Source of the DNA: Bacteroidaceae bacterium
GTDB taxonomy: Bacteria > Bacteroidota > Bacteroidia > Bacteroidales > Bacteroidaceae
Assembly (NCBI GenBank): GCA_017552435.1
Contig: JAFZPZ010000019.1
Location: forward strand, 1 to 64,000
Length of the DNA stretch: 64,000 nucleotides
Direction: 5' to 3'
The position numbers were made by a program, and so were the translations under genes. Shown here piece after piece: positions 43,962 to 52,510 of the stretch. The notes beneath the pieces were generated by a model, which was not told the origin of the DNA, ran no database searches, and saw only the letters and a program-made list of their open reading frames with translations. Every line of letters begins with the position of its first letter. The stretch's first letter is position 1.

Positions 43962-43998
43962 GCCTCACCCCCAGCCCCTCTCCGAGAGAGAGGGGAGT
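43962..43998 (-). repeat. REP-like palindrome, left member of the pair around the tolC start
   Basis: GCCTCACCCCCAGCCCCTCT then CCGAGAGAGAGGGGAGT: the reverse complement of the element at 44103-44140 except for about two bases. It begins directly after the permease stop. Confidence 0.85.
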
Positions 43999-44036
43999 AT
44001 GTGGCGAAATATAAATAGTTATAAGATTATTATAAG

Positions 44037-45407
44037 ATGAAAAAGATAATATTGTTTTTATATACATTAATCTTGTGTTTTCCACTCTTTAGCCAAGAAA
44101 GCACTCCCCTCTCTCTCGGAGAGGGGTCGGGGGTGAGGCGTCTCTCTCTCGCCGACTGCCGACGTATGGCACTTGAGCAGAACGAGAAAATCAAGGCAGC
44201 CGACAACGCGGTGGAGAAGGCAAAACTGGACCGACAGATAGCCTTCGCCCAGTATCTGCCCAAGGTGGACGGTTCCTTTACGATGGTCCACATGAAGAAT
44301 ATTGACATACTGGATCAGGAATTCCTGGGATTGTCGCTGCAGACACGCGGCACCTATCTGGCTGGCATCAGTGTTACACAGCCACTCTATGTCGGAGGAC
44401 AGATAACATCCGCTAACCGCCTGGCAAAAATCGGTCAAACCATCAGCGAGGAACAGCAGCGGAAGGTTCGCATGCAGGTCATCAGCGATGTTGACAATGC
44501 CTACTATACGCTCATAGCCGTGCGTTCGAAAGTGCAGATGCTGGAAGCATACTCCCGGCAGATGCAGGAGCTCTACGACCAGGTGAAACTCAGCGTAGAT
44601 GTCCAGATGGCCACAGAAAACGACCTTCTGCGTGTCTCTACCAAGCAGAACGAGGTTGATTACCAGCTGCAGAAAGCCCGCAATGGCGAACAGCTCTGCG
44701 GACTGGCTCTGGCCTACGTGATTGGCACCGACCTGGAGCAGACCATCATTCCAACCGACACCGTCTTCAATGGTCAACTCTCAACTCTCAACCCTCAACT
44801 CTCAACTTTTAGCGAGGACATCTCTACACGTCCTGACCTGCTTTTGCTTCAGCAGAAGGTAAAGGCCAGCGAAGTACTGGTGAAGAAGTCACGTTCCAAC
44901 TATCTGCCTACCGTAGCACTTGTGGGGCGGTATTCACACTATGACAATTTCAGATTGAAGGGTCACCTGAACCTGCCCAATTTCAGTCCGATGTCTATTA
45001 ACCATACCATCAGCGGCGGTAATCCTGTGGCGCTGCTTTCTGTCAGTCTGCCCATCTTCCATTGGGGCGCTGAGCTGAAGAAGGTCAAGAAGGCAAAACT
45101 TGACCTCAGCGATGCCAAGCTGGATTTGCAGCAGAACGAACGCGGCATGCGTGTTGAGGTGCGCAAGGCTGTCCAGAACATCACCGACGGCGAGCGTATG
45201 GTCGAGACCGCAACGGTGGGCCGTCAGCAGGCCGACGAGAACCTGCGTGTGATGCGCAAGAAATTTGACAACCAGATGTGCACGATGACCGACCTGCTGG
45301 ATGCCCAGTCCCAGTGGCAGCAGGCTCGCAGCAACCTCATCGAGGCAGAGACGCAGCTGAAAATCTACGAGACCGAATATCTCCGCGTTACTGGCAAACT
45401 GGAATAA
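44037..45407 (+). CDS. TolC family outer-membrane efflux channel
   Basis: A 456-residue outer-membrane protein (signal peptide MKKIILFLYTLILCFPLFSQ). OEP repeats are visible (RLSLADCRRMALEQNEKIKAAD; second half LQQKVKASEVLVKKSRSNYLPTVALVGRYSHY), with long helices of the trans-periplasmic tunnel. Partner of the preceding RND genes. Two translated repeats: residues ~22-35 (ESTPLSLGEGSGVRR) come from a REP-like palindrome right after the signal peptide, and residues ~246-258 (QLSTLNPQLSTF) from an AT-rich tract in the loop between the two OEP halves. Both sit where insertions are likely tolerated. Its start codon lies between two inverted REP copies. Confidence 0.93.
   Translation: MKKIILFLYTLILCFPLFSQESTPLSLGEGSGVRRLSLADCRRMALEQNEKIKAADNAVEKAKLDRQIAFAQYLPKVDGSFTMVHMKNIDILDQEFLGLSLQTRGTYLAGISVTQPLYVGGQITSANRLAKIGQTISEEQQRKVRMQVISDVDNAYYTLIAVRSKVQMLEAYSRQMQELYDQVKLSVDVQMATENDLLRVSTKQNEVDYQLQKARNGEQLCGLALAYVIGTDLEQTIIPTDTVFNGQLSTLNPQLSTFSEDISTRPDLLLLQQKVKASEVLVKKSRSNYLPTVALVGRYSHYDNFRLKGHLNLPNFSPMSINHTISGGNPVALLSVSLPIFHWGAELKKVKKAKLDLSDAKLDLQQNERGMRVEVRKAVQNITDGERMVETATVGRQQADENLRVMRKKFDNQMCTMTDLLDAQSQWQQARSNLIEAETQLKIYETEYLRVTGKLE
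44103..44140 (+). repeat. REP-like palindrome inside tolC
   Basis: ACTCCCCTCTCTCTCGGAGA then GGGGTCGGGGGTGAGGCG, in frame just after the signal peptide and inverted relative to the copy at 43962-43998. Confidence 0.85.
44773..44811 (+). repeat. AT-rich heptamer repeat inside tolC
   Basis: TCAACTCTCAACTCTCAACC then CTCAACTCTCAACTTTT, translated as QLSTLNPQLSTF; same heptamers as in the MATE gene. Confidence 0.85.
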
Positions 45408-45434
45408 AATGCCACGTGTACCGGATAAAGAACA

Positions 45435-45454
45435 AATAATAATAATAATACATC
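45435..45454. repeat. (AAT)n microsatellite before pfkA
   Basis: AATAATAATAATAATA immediately upstream of the pfkA start. Length variation here could alter leader spacing; no promoter motif is visible in this short gap, so pfkA may be read through from tolC or from an unrecognised promoter. Confidence 0.6.
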
Positions 45455-45460
45455 AAGAAA

Positions 45461-46438
45461 ATGGGAAAAATAAAAACTATCGGAATTCTGACATCAGGCG
45501 GCGACGCCCCCGGCATGAACGCAGCCATTCGTTCCGTAACAAGAGCTGGAATATATAATGGTTTCAACATCAAAGGTATCTACCGAGGCTATGAAGGACT
45601 CATCAATGGTGAGGTGAAAGCGTTTTCCACCGAGGATGTGTCGGGAATCATCTCTCGCGGTGGTACTATTCTGAAAACTGCACGAAGTAAGGATTTCATG
45701 ACACCCGAAGGCAGACAGAAAGCGTTTGAAACCTGTCAGCGCGAGGAAATTGATGCACTTGTAATCATCGGCGGAAACGGTTCTCTGTCCGGAGCCCGTA
45801 TATTCGCTGAGGAATTCGACTTCCCAATCATTGGATTGCCCGGCACCATCGACAATGACCTTTACGGCACCGATGCCACTATCGGCTATGATACCACCAT
45901 GAACACCATCATGGATTGTGTGGACCGCATCCGCGACACAGCCAATTCACACGAACGAATCTTCTTTGTTGAAGTAATGGGACGCGAGGCAGGATACTTA
46001 GCCCAAAACACAGCCATTGCTTGCGGAGCAGAAGCCGCTATCATTCCTGAAGATATGACTGATGCCGACCAGTTGGCCGAATTCATGCATCGAGGCATCC
46101 GAAAGTCCAAGAAGTCATGTATCGTCATCGTATCTGAAAGTCAAAAGTGCGGTGCCCTCTACTATGCCGATCGTGTGAAGAAGGAGTTCCCTGGTTTCGA
46201 CGTGCGTGTTTCTATCCTTGGTCACCTACAGCGCGGCGGCAGTCCGTCAGCCCGCGACCGCGTCCTTGCCAGTTGCATGGGCGTAGGAGCCATCGAGGCC
46301 ATCAAGCAGGGCCAGCGCAACGTGATGATAGGCTATCGCTTTAACGACGTGGTCTATGTACCCTTCAGTGAGTGCATCCGCACAGACAAACCTTTCGACA
46401 AGCGCCTCATCAGGGTGCTCGATGAACTGAGCATCTAA
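45461..46438 (+). CDS. pfkA: 6-phosphofructokinase
   Basis: A 325-residue glycolytic enzyme phosphorylating fructose-6-phosphate. [19 protein letters not shown] (nucleotide site), [19 protein letters not shown] (catalytic Asp in TIDND), GREAGYLA and [13 protein letters not shown] are all present. The phosphoryl-donor motif reads GGNGSLSGA: the small residues at the positions of E. coli Gly104 and Gly108 fit ATP rather than PPi as donor, although Asn replaces the usual Asp of GGDGS. Length matches bacterial ATP-PFK. First gene of a tight run with GH13, SpoIIE phosphatase, STAS, glgX and an anti-sigma-type kinase. Confidence 0.95.
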   Translation: MGKIKTIGILTSGGDAPGMNAAIRSVTRAGIYNGFNIKGIYRGYEGLINGEVKAFSTEDVSGIISRGGTILKTARSKDFMTPEGRQKAFETCQREEIDALVIIGGNGSLSGARIFAEEFDFPIIGLPGTIDNDLYGTDATIGYDTTMNTIMDCVDRIRDTANSHERIFFVEVMGREAGYLAQNTAIACGAEAAIIPEDMTDADQLAEFMHRGIRKSKKSCIVIVSESQKCGALYYADRVKKEFPGFDVRVSILGHLQRGGSPSARDRVLASCMGVGAIEAIKQGQRNVMIGYRFNDVVYVPFSECIRTDKPFDKRLIRVLDELSI

Positions 46439-46454
46439 CTAATATCTGGATATT

Positions 46455-47588
46455 ATGGACAAAGCATTATGGTTTAATAACATACGAATCTATCATCTGC
46501 TGATTGACAGATTCAACGGAGGCTGGCAGACACCGCCGAAAAGTGAGAATGTTTTTTGCGGGGGAAACCTGCAGGGAGTTATCGAGAAACTTGACTATAT
46601 CAAGGACCTTGGCTTCACAGCCATCATGCTCTCGCCTATCTTCAAGTCGGCAAACTATCACGGGTACCATACCCTGAATTTCGAAGATGTCGATCCGCAC
46701 TTCGGTACGTGGGACGACTATCAGCAGTTGCTCGACCAGGCGCACGACAAGGGACTGCGGATTATCTGCGACTTTGTGCCCAACCATTGCTGGTATCAGG
46801 CTCCCATCTTCGAGCAATCCCTGCTGAAGAACGGTGGTAAGCATCGTGACTGGTTCTTCTATCCCAAGGCAGACAGCGACGAGTTTGTTTCGTTTCTGGG
46901 CTTCGGTGACTTGCCCAAGTTCAATCTGACGAACCCCGAGGTGGTCAGTTTCATGATTGACAAGGCAGAAAAACTCGCCCGCATGGGAGTGGATGCCTTC
47001 CGCATCGACCATGCGCTGGGACAGCCACATAGTTTCCTGAAGAGCTTACGCGAAAAATTACAGGAGATTCGCAGCGACATCGTTGTGTTCGGCGAAGTGT
47101 GGGCGTTCGGTATTGGCCCGCAGCTGGCCAGCCAGTTGTACTTCAAGACAGAAAGCAGGCTAAACGAGTTTCTTGCACAGGACACCAAGCCCTTTAACCA
47201 GGACGACCTGCAGACCGACTACACAGAAACACTGGATGGTGTATTGGACTTTGCCTATCGCGACATTCTACTGGAAGAAATACAGGCAGGCAGGGGTATC
47301 AAGGGGAATCTGACCTTACGCAACAAGGTAGATGCTCATTTCGCCAAGTATCCCGCCGATTTCAAACTGGTTTTGTTCCTGGATAATCACGATACCGACA
47401 GATTCCTTTTCAATTGTCATGATGACGTGAACCTTTTGCAAGAAGCCATCGAGTTTACGAAGGAACTGCCCCATCCGTTCTCCTTCCTCTATGGAACAGA
47501 ACAGTTGATGACCATTACCAAGACCATCTTCAATGCAGAGCCGTATGCTGACCTCCGTGTACGCAACTGTATGGATTGGTCTAAGTAG
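46455..47588 (+). CDS. GH13 alpha-amylase family enzyme, short form
   Basis: A 377-residue cytoplasmic enzyme (no signal peptide) with all four GH13 regions: I DFVPNH, II DAFRIDHA (nucleophile Asp), III VFGEVW (acid/base Glu), IV LDNHDTDR (stabiliser Asp). The catalytic barrel is present but the usual C-terminal beta domain is minimal or missing, making it short for the family. Likely acts on intracellular maltooligosaccharides or glycogen fragments. It lies 16 bp after pfkA and 27 bp before the phosphatase gene, so co-transcription is likely. Confidence 0.9.
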   Translation: MDKALWFNNIRIYHLLIDRFNGGWQTPPKSENVFCGGNLQGVIEKLDYIKDLGFTAIMLSPIFKSANYHGYHTLNFEDVDPHFGTWDDYQQLLDQAHDKGLRIICDFVPNHCWYQAPIFEQSLLKNGGKHRDWFFYPKADSDEFVSFLGFGDLPKFNLTNPEVVSFMIDKAEKLARMGVDAFRIDHALGQPHSFLKSLREKLQEIRSDIVVFGEVWAFGIGPQLASQLYFKTESRLNEFLAQDTKPFNQDDLQTDYTETLDGVLDFAYRDILLEEIQAGRGIKGNLTLRNKVDAHFAKYPADFKLVLFLDNHDTDRFLFNCHDDVNLLQEAIEFTKELPHPFSFLYGTEQLMTITKTIFNAEPYADLRVRNCMDWSK

Positions 47589-47615
47589 CCTCAGTAACTT
47601 GCCAAAATTAATATC

Positions 47616-49553
47616 ATGAGATTGCCTCGGATACGTAATATCAAAGAATCACTCGCCAGCCGCATTAGCGTGTGGATCGTACTAACTGTAGTGGTAATTC
47701 TTACAGGCACGGTATTCGTCGGCAACCATTATGTGTTGAAAAGTATCAAACTCGAGGGAAATGTAAAGGCATTTAATGCTCTAAATGTTGTGGGGCAACG
47801 CCTCGAGGCTGCTCTCATCACTGTGGAAGTGGCCGTAAGGAATCATATGAGCGATATCCGCGAGAACCTGAACAATCCTGATGAACTCTACCGTATCACA
47901 AAAATGATGCTGGAGGACAACCCAGTTATTGTGGGTTCGGCAATTGCTTTCAGACCCAACTACTTTCCAGAACAGGGCGTATGGTTTTCTCCCTATAGTT
48001 ATCGAGAAGCAGATACCATCAAAACGAAACAGTTAGGCTCGACTGAGTATGACTACCACAAGATGGACTGGTACCAGACAACAGACTCTCTAAAACACAG
48101 TTATTGGAGCGAGCCATATTTCGACAAGGGTGGTGGTGAGATGTTGATGACGACCTACTGCTATCCATTGATGGACGATGACGGGAATATTATTGCGGTG
48201 GTAACTGCTGATATATTGCTTGATTATCTTACAGAGTTCATGGATGTAGAATATTTTATTCACGCCTATGTTTGCATGATAAGCAGGAAAGGCATGTTTA
48301 TTTCTCAATCAGAGGAAGGTATTGAACTCGAAGAAAACAGTATCAAGGTAGCAGAGGAAGCAGGGCTATACGAACTGATGGAGGTGGCCCAGGAGATGAT
48401 TGACGGGAAAAGCGGTATGAAAGAGTGGACATCGCCTACGTATGGCGAGTCATATATCTTCTTTGTGCCACTTCAGCACATGGGGTGGTCAATTGCCATT
48501 ATATGCGAAAAGTATGAACTTTTCAAGAACTATAATAGGGCTGCACTGGCTTTGCTTACTTTGTTCATCCTCATGTTGGTGTTGTTGACCTTTATTTTAC
48601 GGAGGTTTATACATCAACTCATCGCCCCACTGACGGAATTCACTCTGGCTGTGGATGAGGTGGCACAGGGTAATTTGCACGCTACCCTTCCCGAAATTCA
48701 CTCTGAGGATGAGATGCATAACCTGCACCATTCGTTCAGCATCATGCAGCAGTCGTTGGTCAAACAGATGGAGGAACTGAAACAAGTGAATGCGGCAAAG
48801 GGTCGAATTGAAGGAGAACTACAGGCTGCCAAAGACATTCAGCTTTCCATGCTGCCGAAGACATACCCACCGTTCCCCGACCGTAACGACCTTGACATCT
48901 ACGGCCAGCAGATTTCTGCCAAAGAGGTGGGCGGCGACCTCTACGACTTCTTTATTCTTAACGAAAAACTGTTTTTCTGCATTGGCGATGTATCGGGAAA
49001 GGGTGTGCCTGCCGCATTAGTGATGGCAACTACGCTCAGCCGGTTCCGCAACGTAGCCAACTATGAGGACGATCTGGCCAAGATAATCAAGTCCATTAAC
49101 AAAGCCACATGTGACGGCAATGAGACTATGATGTTTATTACCTTTTTTATAGGAGTGCTGGACCTGACTTCAGGATCCCTACACTACTGCAATGCAGGGC
49201 ACAACAAGCCGTTCCTCCTTAGCGATAGCATCACCGAACTACCTGCAAAGCCAGACCTTCCCTTAGGCGTTTCCGACGAGGCATCTTTTGTGGTGAGGGA
49301 ATGTACCTTGCCTGCAGGTGCTATGCTGTTCCTCTACACCGACGGACTAACGGAAGCCATGAACGGACAGCGCGAGCAATTTGGCCGTCAGCGACTCATA
49401 GACAACCTGAAGAGCGGAGCCGACAGCCAGAGCCAAATAGAGGAGATGACCCAAGCCGTACACCAGTTTGTAGGCGATGCCCCCCAAAGCGATGACCTAA
49501 CGATGCTGACTATCAGATATTTAAACCAAAATACAACAACCGATAACCGATAA
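47616..49553 (+). CDS. Membrane-anchored SpoIIE/RsbU-type protein phosphatase with Cache-like sensor and HAMP
   Basis: A 645-residue sensor phosphatase. TM1 (~18-42, VWIVLTVVVILTGTVFVGNH), extracytoplasmic Cache-like sensor (~45-305, with PVIVGSAIAFRPNYFPEQGVWFSPY), TM2 (~310-330), HAMP (~330-385), a short coiled coil with AAKDIQLSMLPKTYPP, and a PP2C-type SpoIIE domain with metal-binding Asp residues in KEVGGDLYDFF, CIGDVSGKGVPAALVM, LFLYTDGLTEAMN and SDDLTML. It would dephosphorylate the STAS protein encoded 18 bp downstream in response to a periplasmic signal. The stimulus is not inferable. Confidence 0.92.
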   Translation: MRLPRIRNIKESLASRISVWIVLTVVVILTGTVFVGNHYVLKSIKLEGNVKAFNALNVVGQRLEAALITVEVAVRNHMSDIRENLNNPDELYRITKMMLEDNPVIVGSAIAFRPNYFPEQGVWFSPYSYREADTIKTKQLGSTEYDYHKMDWYQTTDSLKHSYWSEPYFDKGGGEMLMTTYCYPLMDDDGNIIAVVTADILLDYLTEFMDVEYFIHAYVCMISRKGMFISQSEEGIELEENSIKVAEEAGLYELMEVAQEMIDGKSGMKEWTSPTYGESYIFFVPLQHMGWSIAIICEKYELFKNYNRAALALLTLFILMLVLLTFILRRFIHQLIAPLTEFTLAVDEVAQGNLHATLPEIHSEDEMHNLHHSFSIMQQSLVKQMEELKQVNAAKGRIEGELQAAKDIQLSMLPKTYPPFPDRNDLDIYGQQISAKEVGGDLYDFFILNEKLFFCIGDVSGKGVPAALVMATTLSRFRNVANYEDDLAKIIKSINKATCDGNETMMFITFFIGVLDLTSGSLHYCNAGHNKPFLLSDSITELPAKPDLPLGVSDEASFVVRECTLPAGAMLFLYTDGLTEAMNGQREQFGRQRLIDNLKSGADSQSQIEEMTQAVHQFVGDAPQSDDLTMLTIRYLNQNTTTDNR

Positions 49554-49570
49554 ACTGTAAACGACAACCA

Positions 49571-49882
49571 ATGAACATTGAAAGTTATAAACTAGGGGAA
49601 GAGTTAGACTCTTTCAACTATGAGGAAGTACAAGATGGCATTCTGGCCATTCTGAATAAAGGCTGTAGTGCGGTGCTCGATATGACCTCCTGTAACTATG
49701 TTTCCAGTACAGGCCTGCGTGTATTACTCTATTCCAAGAAGATTGCAGCCTCAAAAGGACTGAAGTTCTGTTTGGTAGGCATGAATGCCGAGGTTAAAGA
49801 CATTATGAATGTTACAGGCTTTGATAGTTTTTTTGATTTCTACAACACCATGGAAGAATGCCTGTCGGCAATTAATAACTGA
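49571..49882 (+). CDS. STAS-domain anti-sigma factor antagonist (RsbV/SpoIIAA-like)
   Basis: A 103-residue single STAS domain. The phospho-acceptor region reads SCNYVSSTGLRVLL, where one of the two adjacent Ser (just before TGL) corresponds to the regulatory serine of SpoIIAA/RsbV. Length and fold are standard. In the family, the unphosphorylated form binds the kinase and releases its target. Flanked by the phosphatase (upstream) and glgX (downstream), with the partner kinase after glgX. Confidence 0.93.
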   Translation: MNIESYKLGEELDSFNYEEVQDGILAILNKGCSAVLDMTSCNYVSSTGLRVLLYSKKIAASKGLKFCLVGMNAEVKDIMNVTGFDSFFDFYNTMEECLSAINN

Positions 49883-49919
49883 CAATTTGAACTTTGATTT
49901 TTGAATTTTGAATTGATAG
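49883..49919. repeat. AT-rich direct repeat tract
   Basis: GACAATTTGAACTTTGATTT then TTGAATTTTGAATTGATAG heptamers between the STAS gene and glgX. Confidence 0.6.
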
Positions 49920-49920
49920 C

Positions 49921-52050
49921 ATGCATAGAGTCGATTTATTTCCCACCCATGAGTATCAGGGACTGAAGCTACGTCCGGGCAGGCCTTATCCGTTTGGCGC
50001 AACGGTCGTTGGCAATATGGTTAACTTTTCGGTATATTCCCGCTATGCTACCGACTGCACGTTAGTACTCTTTCACAACCGTGAAGAGAAACCATTCATC
50101 GAAATCCCCTTCTTCAAGGAGTTCCGACTGGGCAATGTGTTCTCGATGATTATCTTCAACCTTGATTATGAGAACATAGAATACGGTTTCCGAATGGACG
50201 GTCCTTTCCAACCAGAAGAAGGTCATCGCTTCGACAAGTCGAAAATCCTACTCGACCCCTACGCCAAACTGATTGCAGGGCGTGATGTATGGGGACAGGA
50301 ACCCAACTGGGACAGCCTTTACCAGTATCGTGCGCGGGTGGTGTTTGACGACTTTGATTGGGAAGACGACCTGCCTTTGGAAACGCCCGTCAATGACCTT
50401 ATTATATATGAGATGCACGTGCGTAACTTTACGTGCGGCTCAGCTGCCAACGTGAAGCATCCTGGAACTTTTGCCGGTATCATTGAGAAGATACCCTATC
50501 TGAAGGAACTGGGTGTAAACTGTGTGGAACTGATGCCCATCCATGAATTTGACGAGTTCGAAAACTCGCGCTGTTCGCCAATAGACGGACGCCAACTTTA
50601 TAACCTGTGGGGCTACAGCAATGTGGGATTTTTTGCCCCCAAGGCTGCCTACGCCTCTTCGGGAAGATTCGGCATGCAAGTGGATGAACTTAAGAACCTC
50701 GTGAAAAAACTCCACGCCAACGGCATCGAAGTGATACTCGATGTGGTGTTCAACCACACCGCCGAAGGCAACGAACAAGGTCCCTACATCTCCTATCGTG
50801 GCATCGACAACAAGACCTATTACATGCTTACACCAGACGGTTATTACTTTAACTTCAGCGGCTGCGGCAATACGCTGAACTGCAATAACCCCAATGTGCG
50901 AGATATGATTGTGGAAAGCCTACGCTACTGGGTCACCGACTACCACATCGACGGTTTCCGTTTCGACCTAGCGGCTATCCTGGGACGTGACCAGAACGGA
51001 AATCCCATGTCTAACCCACCGCTACTGGAATCACTGGCACACGACCCGATTCTGGGAAAGACAAAACTTATCGCCGAAGCCTGGGATGCAGGCGGACTTT
51101 ATCAGGTGGGCTCTTTCCCATCGTGGGGACGCTGGGCTGAATGGAACGGTAAGTTCCGCGACAGTATGCGTCGTTTCCTGAAGAGCGATGAACAGGTGCT
51201 GGCCGACGTGAAGGAACGCATCATTGGCTCGCCAGACCTCTATGCCTCACAAAAACGAGGCATCAAAGCCAGCGTGAATTTCGTCACCGCTCACGACGGA
51301 TTTACTCTGATGGACCTGGTATCGTATAACAGCAAGCACAACGAGGCCAACGGCGAGGACAATCGCGACGGCGAGAACCACAATAACAGTTGGAACTGCG
51401 GCTGGGAAGGAGAATGCGATGATGCCGGAATCAACCGCCTACGCCACCAGCAAGTAAAGAATGCCATCACGCTGCTGATGGTTAGCCAGGGCATCCCCAT
51501 GGTGCTCTCGGGCGATGAGATGGGCAACTCCCAGCAAGGCAACAACAACGCCTATTGCCAAGATAACGAAATTGCCTGGCTCGATTGGAATAATCTGAAG
51601 AAGAATGCCGACATATTCCGCTATTTCAAGCAGATAATCAAATTCCGCCGACTGCATAAGGTGCTTCGTTACGACGAGCATTTGAGCCACAGCGACTATC
51701 TGGGGCTTGGCTACCCCGACTTTTCTTGGCACGGTGTAAAGGCATGGCAACCCGAAAGCGGCTACAACAACTTAACGGCTGCTTTCATGCTCAACGGACA
51801 ATATACAGTTACAGAATCCGAAGGCGTTCCCGATGACTTCATTTATGTAGCCATGAACATGCATTGGGAGATGCACGGTTTCGAACTGCCTCAGTTGCCA
51901 CAGGGTATGGCTTGGCACATATTTGCCAATACCGGAATGGATGCTCCCGAAGATATCTTTGAACCTGGGGAGGAACCCATTATCGACAACCAGCATGAGG
52001 TACTCCTCGGCCCACGTTCCATCATCATCTTAGTAGGGAGAAAAAAATGA
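49921..52050 (+). CDS. glgX: Glycogen debranching enzyme (GlgX/isoamylase type)
   Basis: A 709-residue cytoplasmic GH13 enzyme hydrolysing alpha-1,6 branches. N-terminal early-set domain (LRPGRPYPFGATVVGNMVNFSVYS, CBM48-like, ~1-150), then the catalytic barrel: region I DVVFNHT, II DGFRFDLAA (nucleophile), III LIAEAWDAGG (acid/base), IV VTAHDGF (stabiliser), and a C-terminal beta domain. YNLWGYSNVGFFAPKAAYAS and FSGCGNTLNCNNPNVRDMI match GlgX. Its stop codon overlaps the next gene's start (ATGA, 52047-52050), coupling the enzyme to the kinase of the partner-switching module. Confidence 0.95.
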   Translation: MHRVDLFPTHEYQGLKLRPGRPYPFGATVVGNMVNFSVYSRYATDCTLVLFHNREEKPFIEIPFFKEFRLGNVFSMIIFNLDYENIEYGFRMDGPFQPEEGHRFDKSKILLDPYAKLIAGRDVWGQEPNWDSLYQYRARVVFDDFDWEDDLPLETPVNDLIIYEMHVRNFTCGSAANVKHPGTFAGIIEKIPYLKELGVNCVELMPIHEFDEFENSRCSPIDGRQLYNLWGYSNVGFFAPKAAYASSGRFGMQVDELKNLVKKLHANGIEVILDVVFNHTAEGNEQGPYISYRGIDNKTYYMLTPDGYYFNFSGCGNTLNCNNPNVRDMIVESLRYWVTDYHIDGFRFDLAAILGRDQNGNPMSNPPLLESLAHDPILGKTKLIAEAWDAGGLYQVGSFPSWGRWAEWNGKFRDSMRRFLKSDEQVLADVKERIIGSPDLYASQKRGIKASVNFVTAHDGFTLMDLVSYNSKHNEANGEDNRDGENHNNSWNCGWEGECDDAGINRLRHQQVKNAITLLMVSQGIPMVLSGDEMGNSQQGNNNAYCQDNEIAWLDWNNLKKNADIFRYFKQIIKFRRLHKVLRYDEHLSHSDYLGLGYPDFSWHGVKAWQPESGYNNLTAAFMLNGQYTVTESEGVPDDFIYVAMNMHWEMHGFELPQLPQGMAWHIFANTGMDAPEDIFEPGEEPIIDNQHEVLLGPRSIIILVGRKK

Positions 52051-52466
52051 AATTGCATTTCCAACCAATCAAAGGAAGAGCCCGCGAAATACTCAAGGCT
52101 ATCCTGCAAACACCCGAGCTGGCTTCTTGTAGCCTAAAGGATGTAATGGTTCTCCGACTGGCTTGCGAGGAAGTGGTCATGAACATAACATCCTACGCCT
52201 ATCCCGAAGGATTCGACGGTTATCTGGATGTCGAAATCCAAAAGACTGACCGCATCGTTATCCGTTTCATAGATGGCGGCAAGCCTTTCAACCCTTTGAA
52301 TCAACCTACTCCCGACACAAATATGCCGTGGAAACGCCGTCGCATCGGAGGGCTCGGTATTTTTCTCGTCACAAAAAAAATGGACGACATCCACTATGTT
52401 TACGAGGATAATAAAAATATTCTGACTATCGAAAAGGTAATTAAAAATGTTCGGGATAAGGACTAA
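52047..52466 (+). CDS. RsbW/SpoIIAB-like serine kinase (HATPase_c, anti-sigma factor type)
   Basis: A 139-residue GHKL ATPase of the anti-sigma kinase type: N-box LACEEVVMNITSYAY, G1 FIDGGKPFNPL, G2 GGLGIFLVTKKMDDI and a final ILTIEKV strand. It should phosphorylate the STAS protein encoded upstream and sequester an unidentified target. No sigma factor gene is in the neighbourhood. Starts within the glgX stop by a 4-bp ATGA overlap, so its translation should depend on that of glgX. Confidence 0.92.
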   Translation: MKLHFQPIKGRAREILKAILQTPELASCSLKDVMVLRLACEEVVMNITSYAYPEGFDGYLDVEIQKTDRIVIRFIDGGKPFNPLNQPTPDTNMPWKRRRIGGLGIFLVTKKMDDIHYVYEDNKNILTIEKVIKNVRDKD

Positions 52467-52510
52467 ATTTCTAATCCTTGCGAGCAGTTTAGGAAAAAAG
52501 GAATGATATT

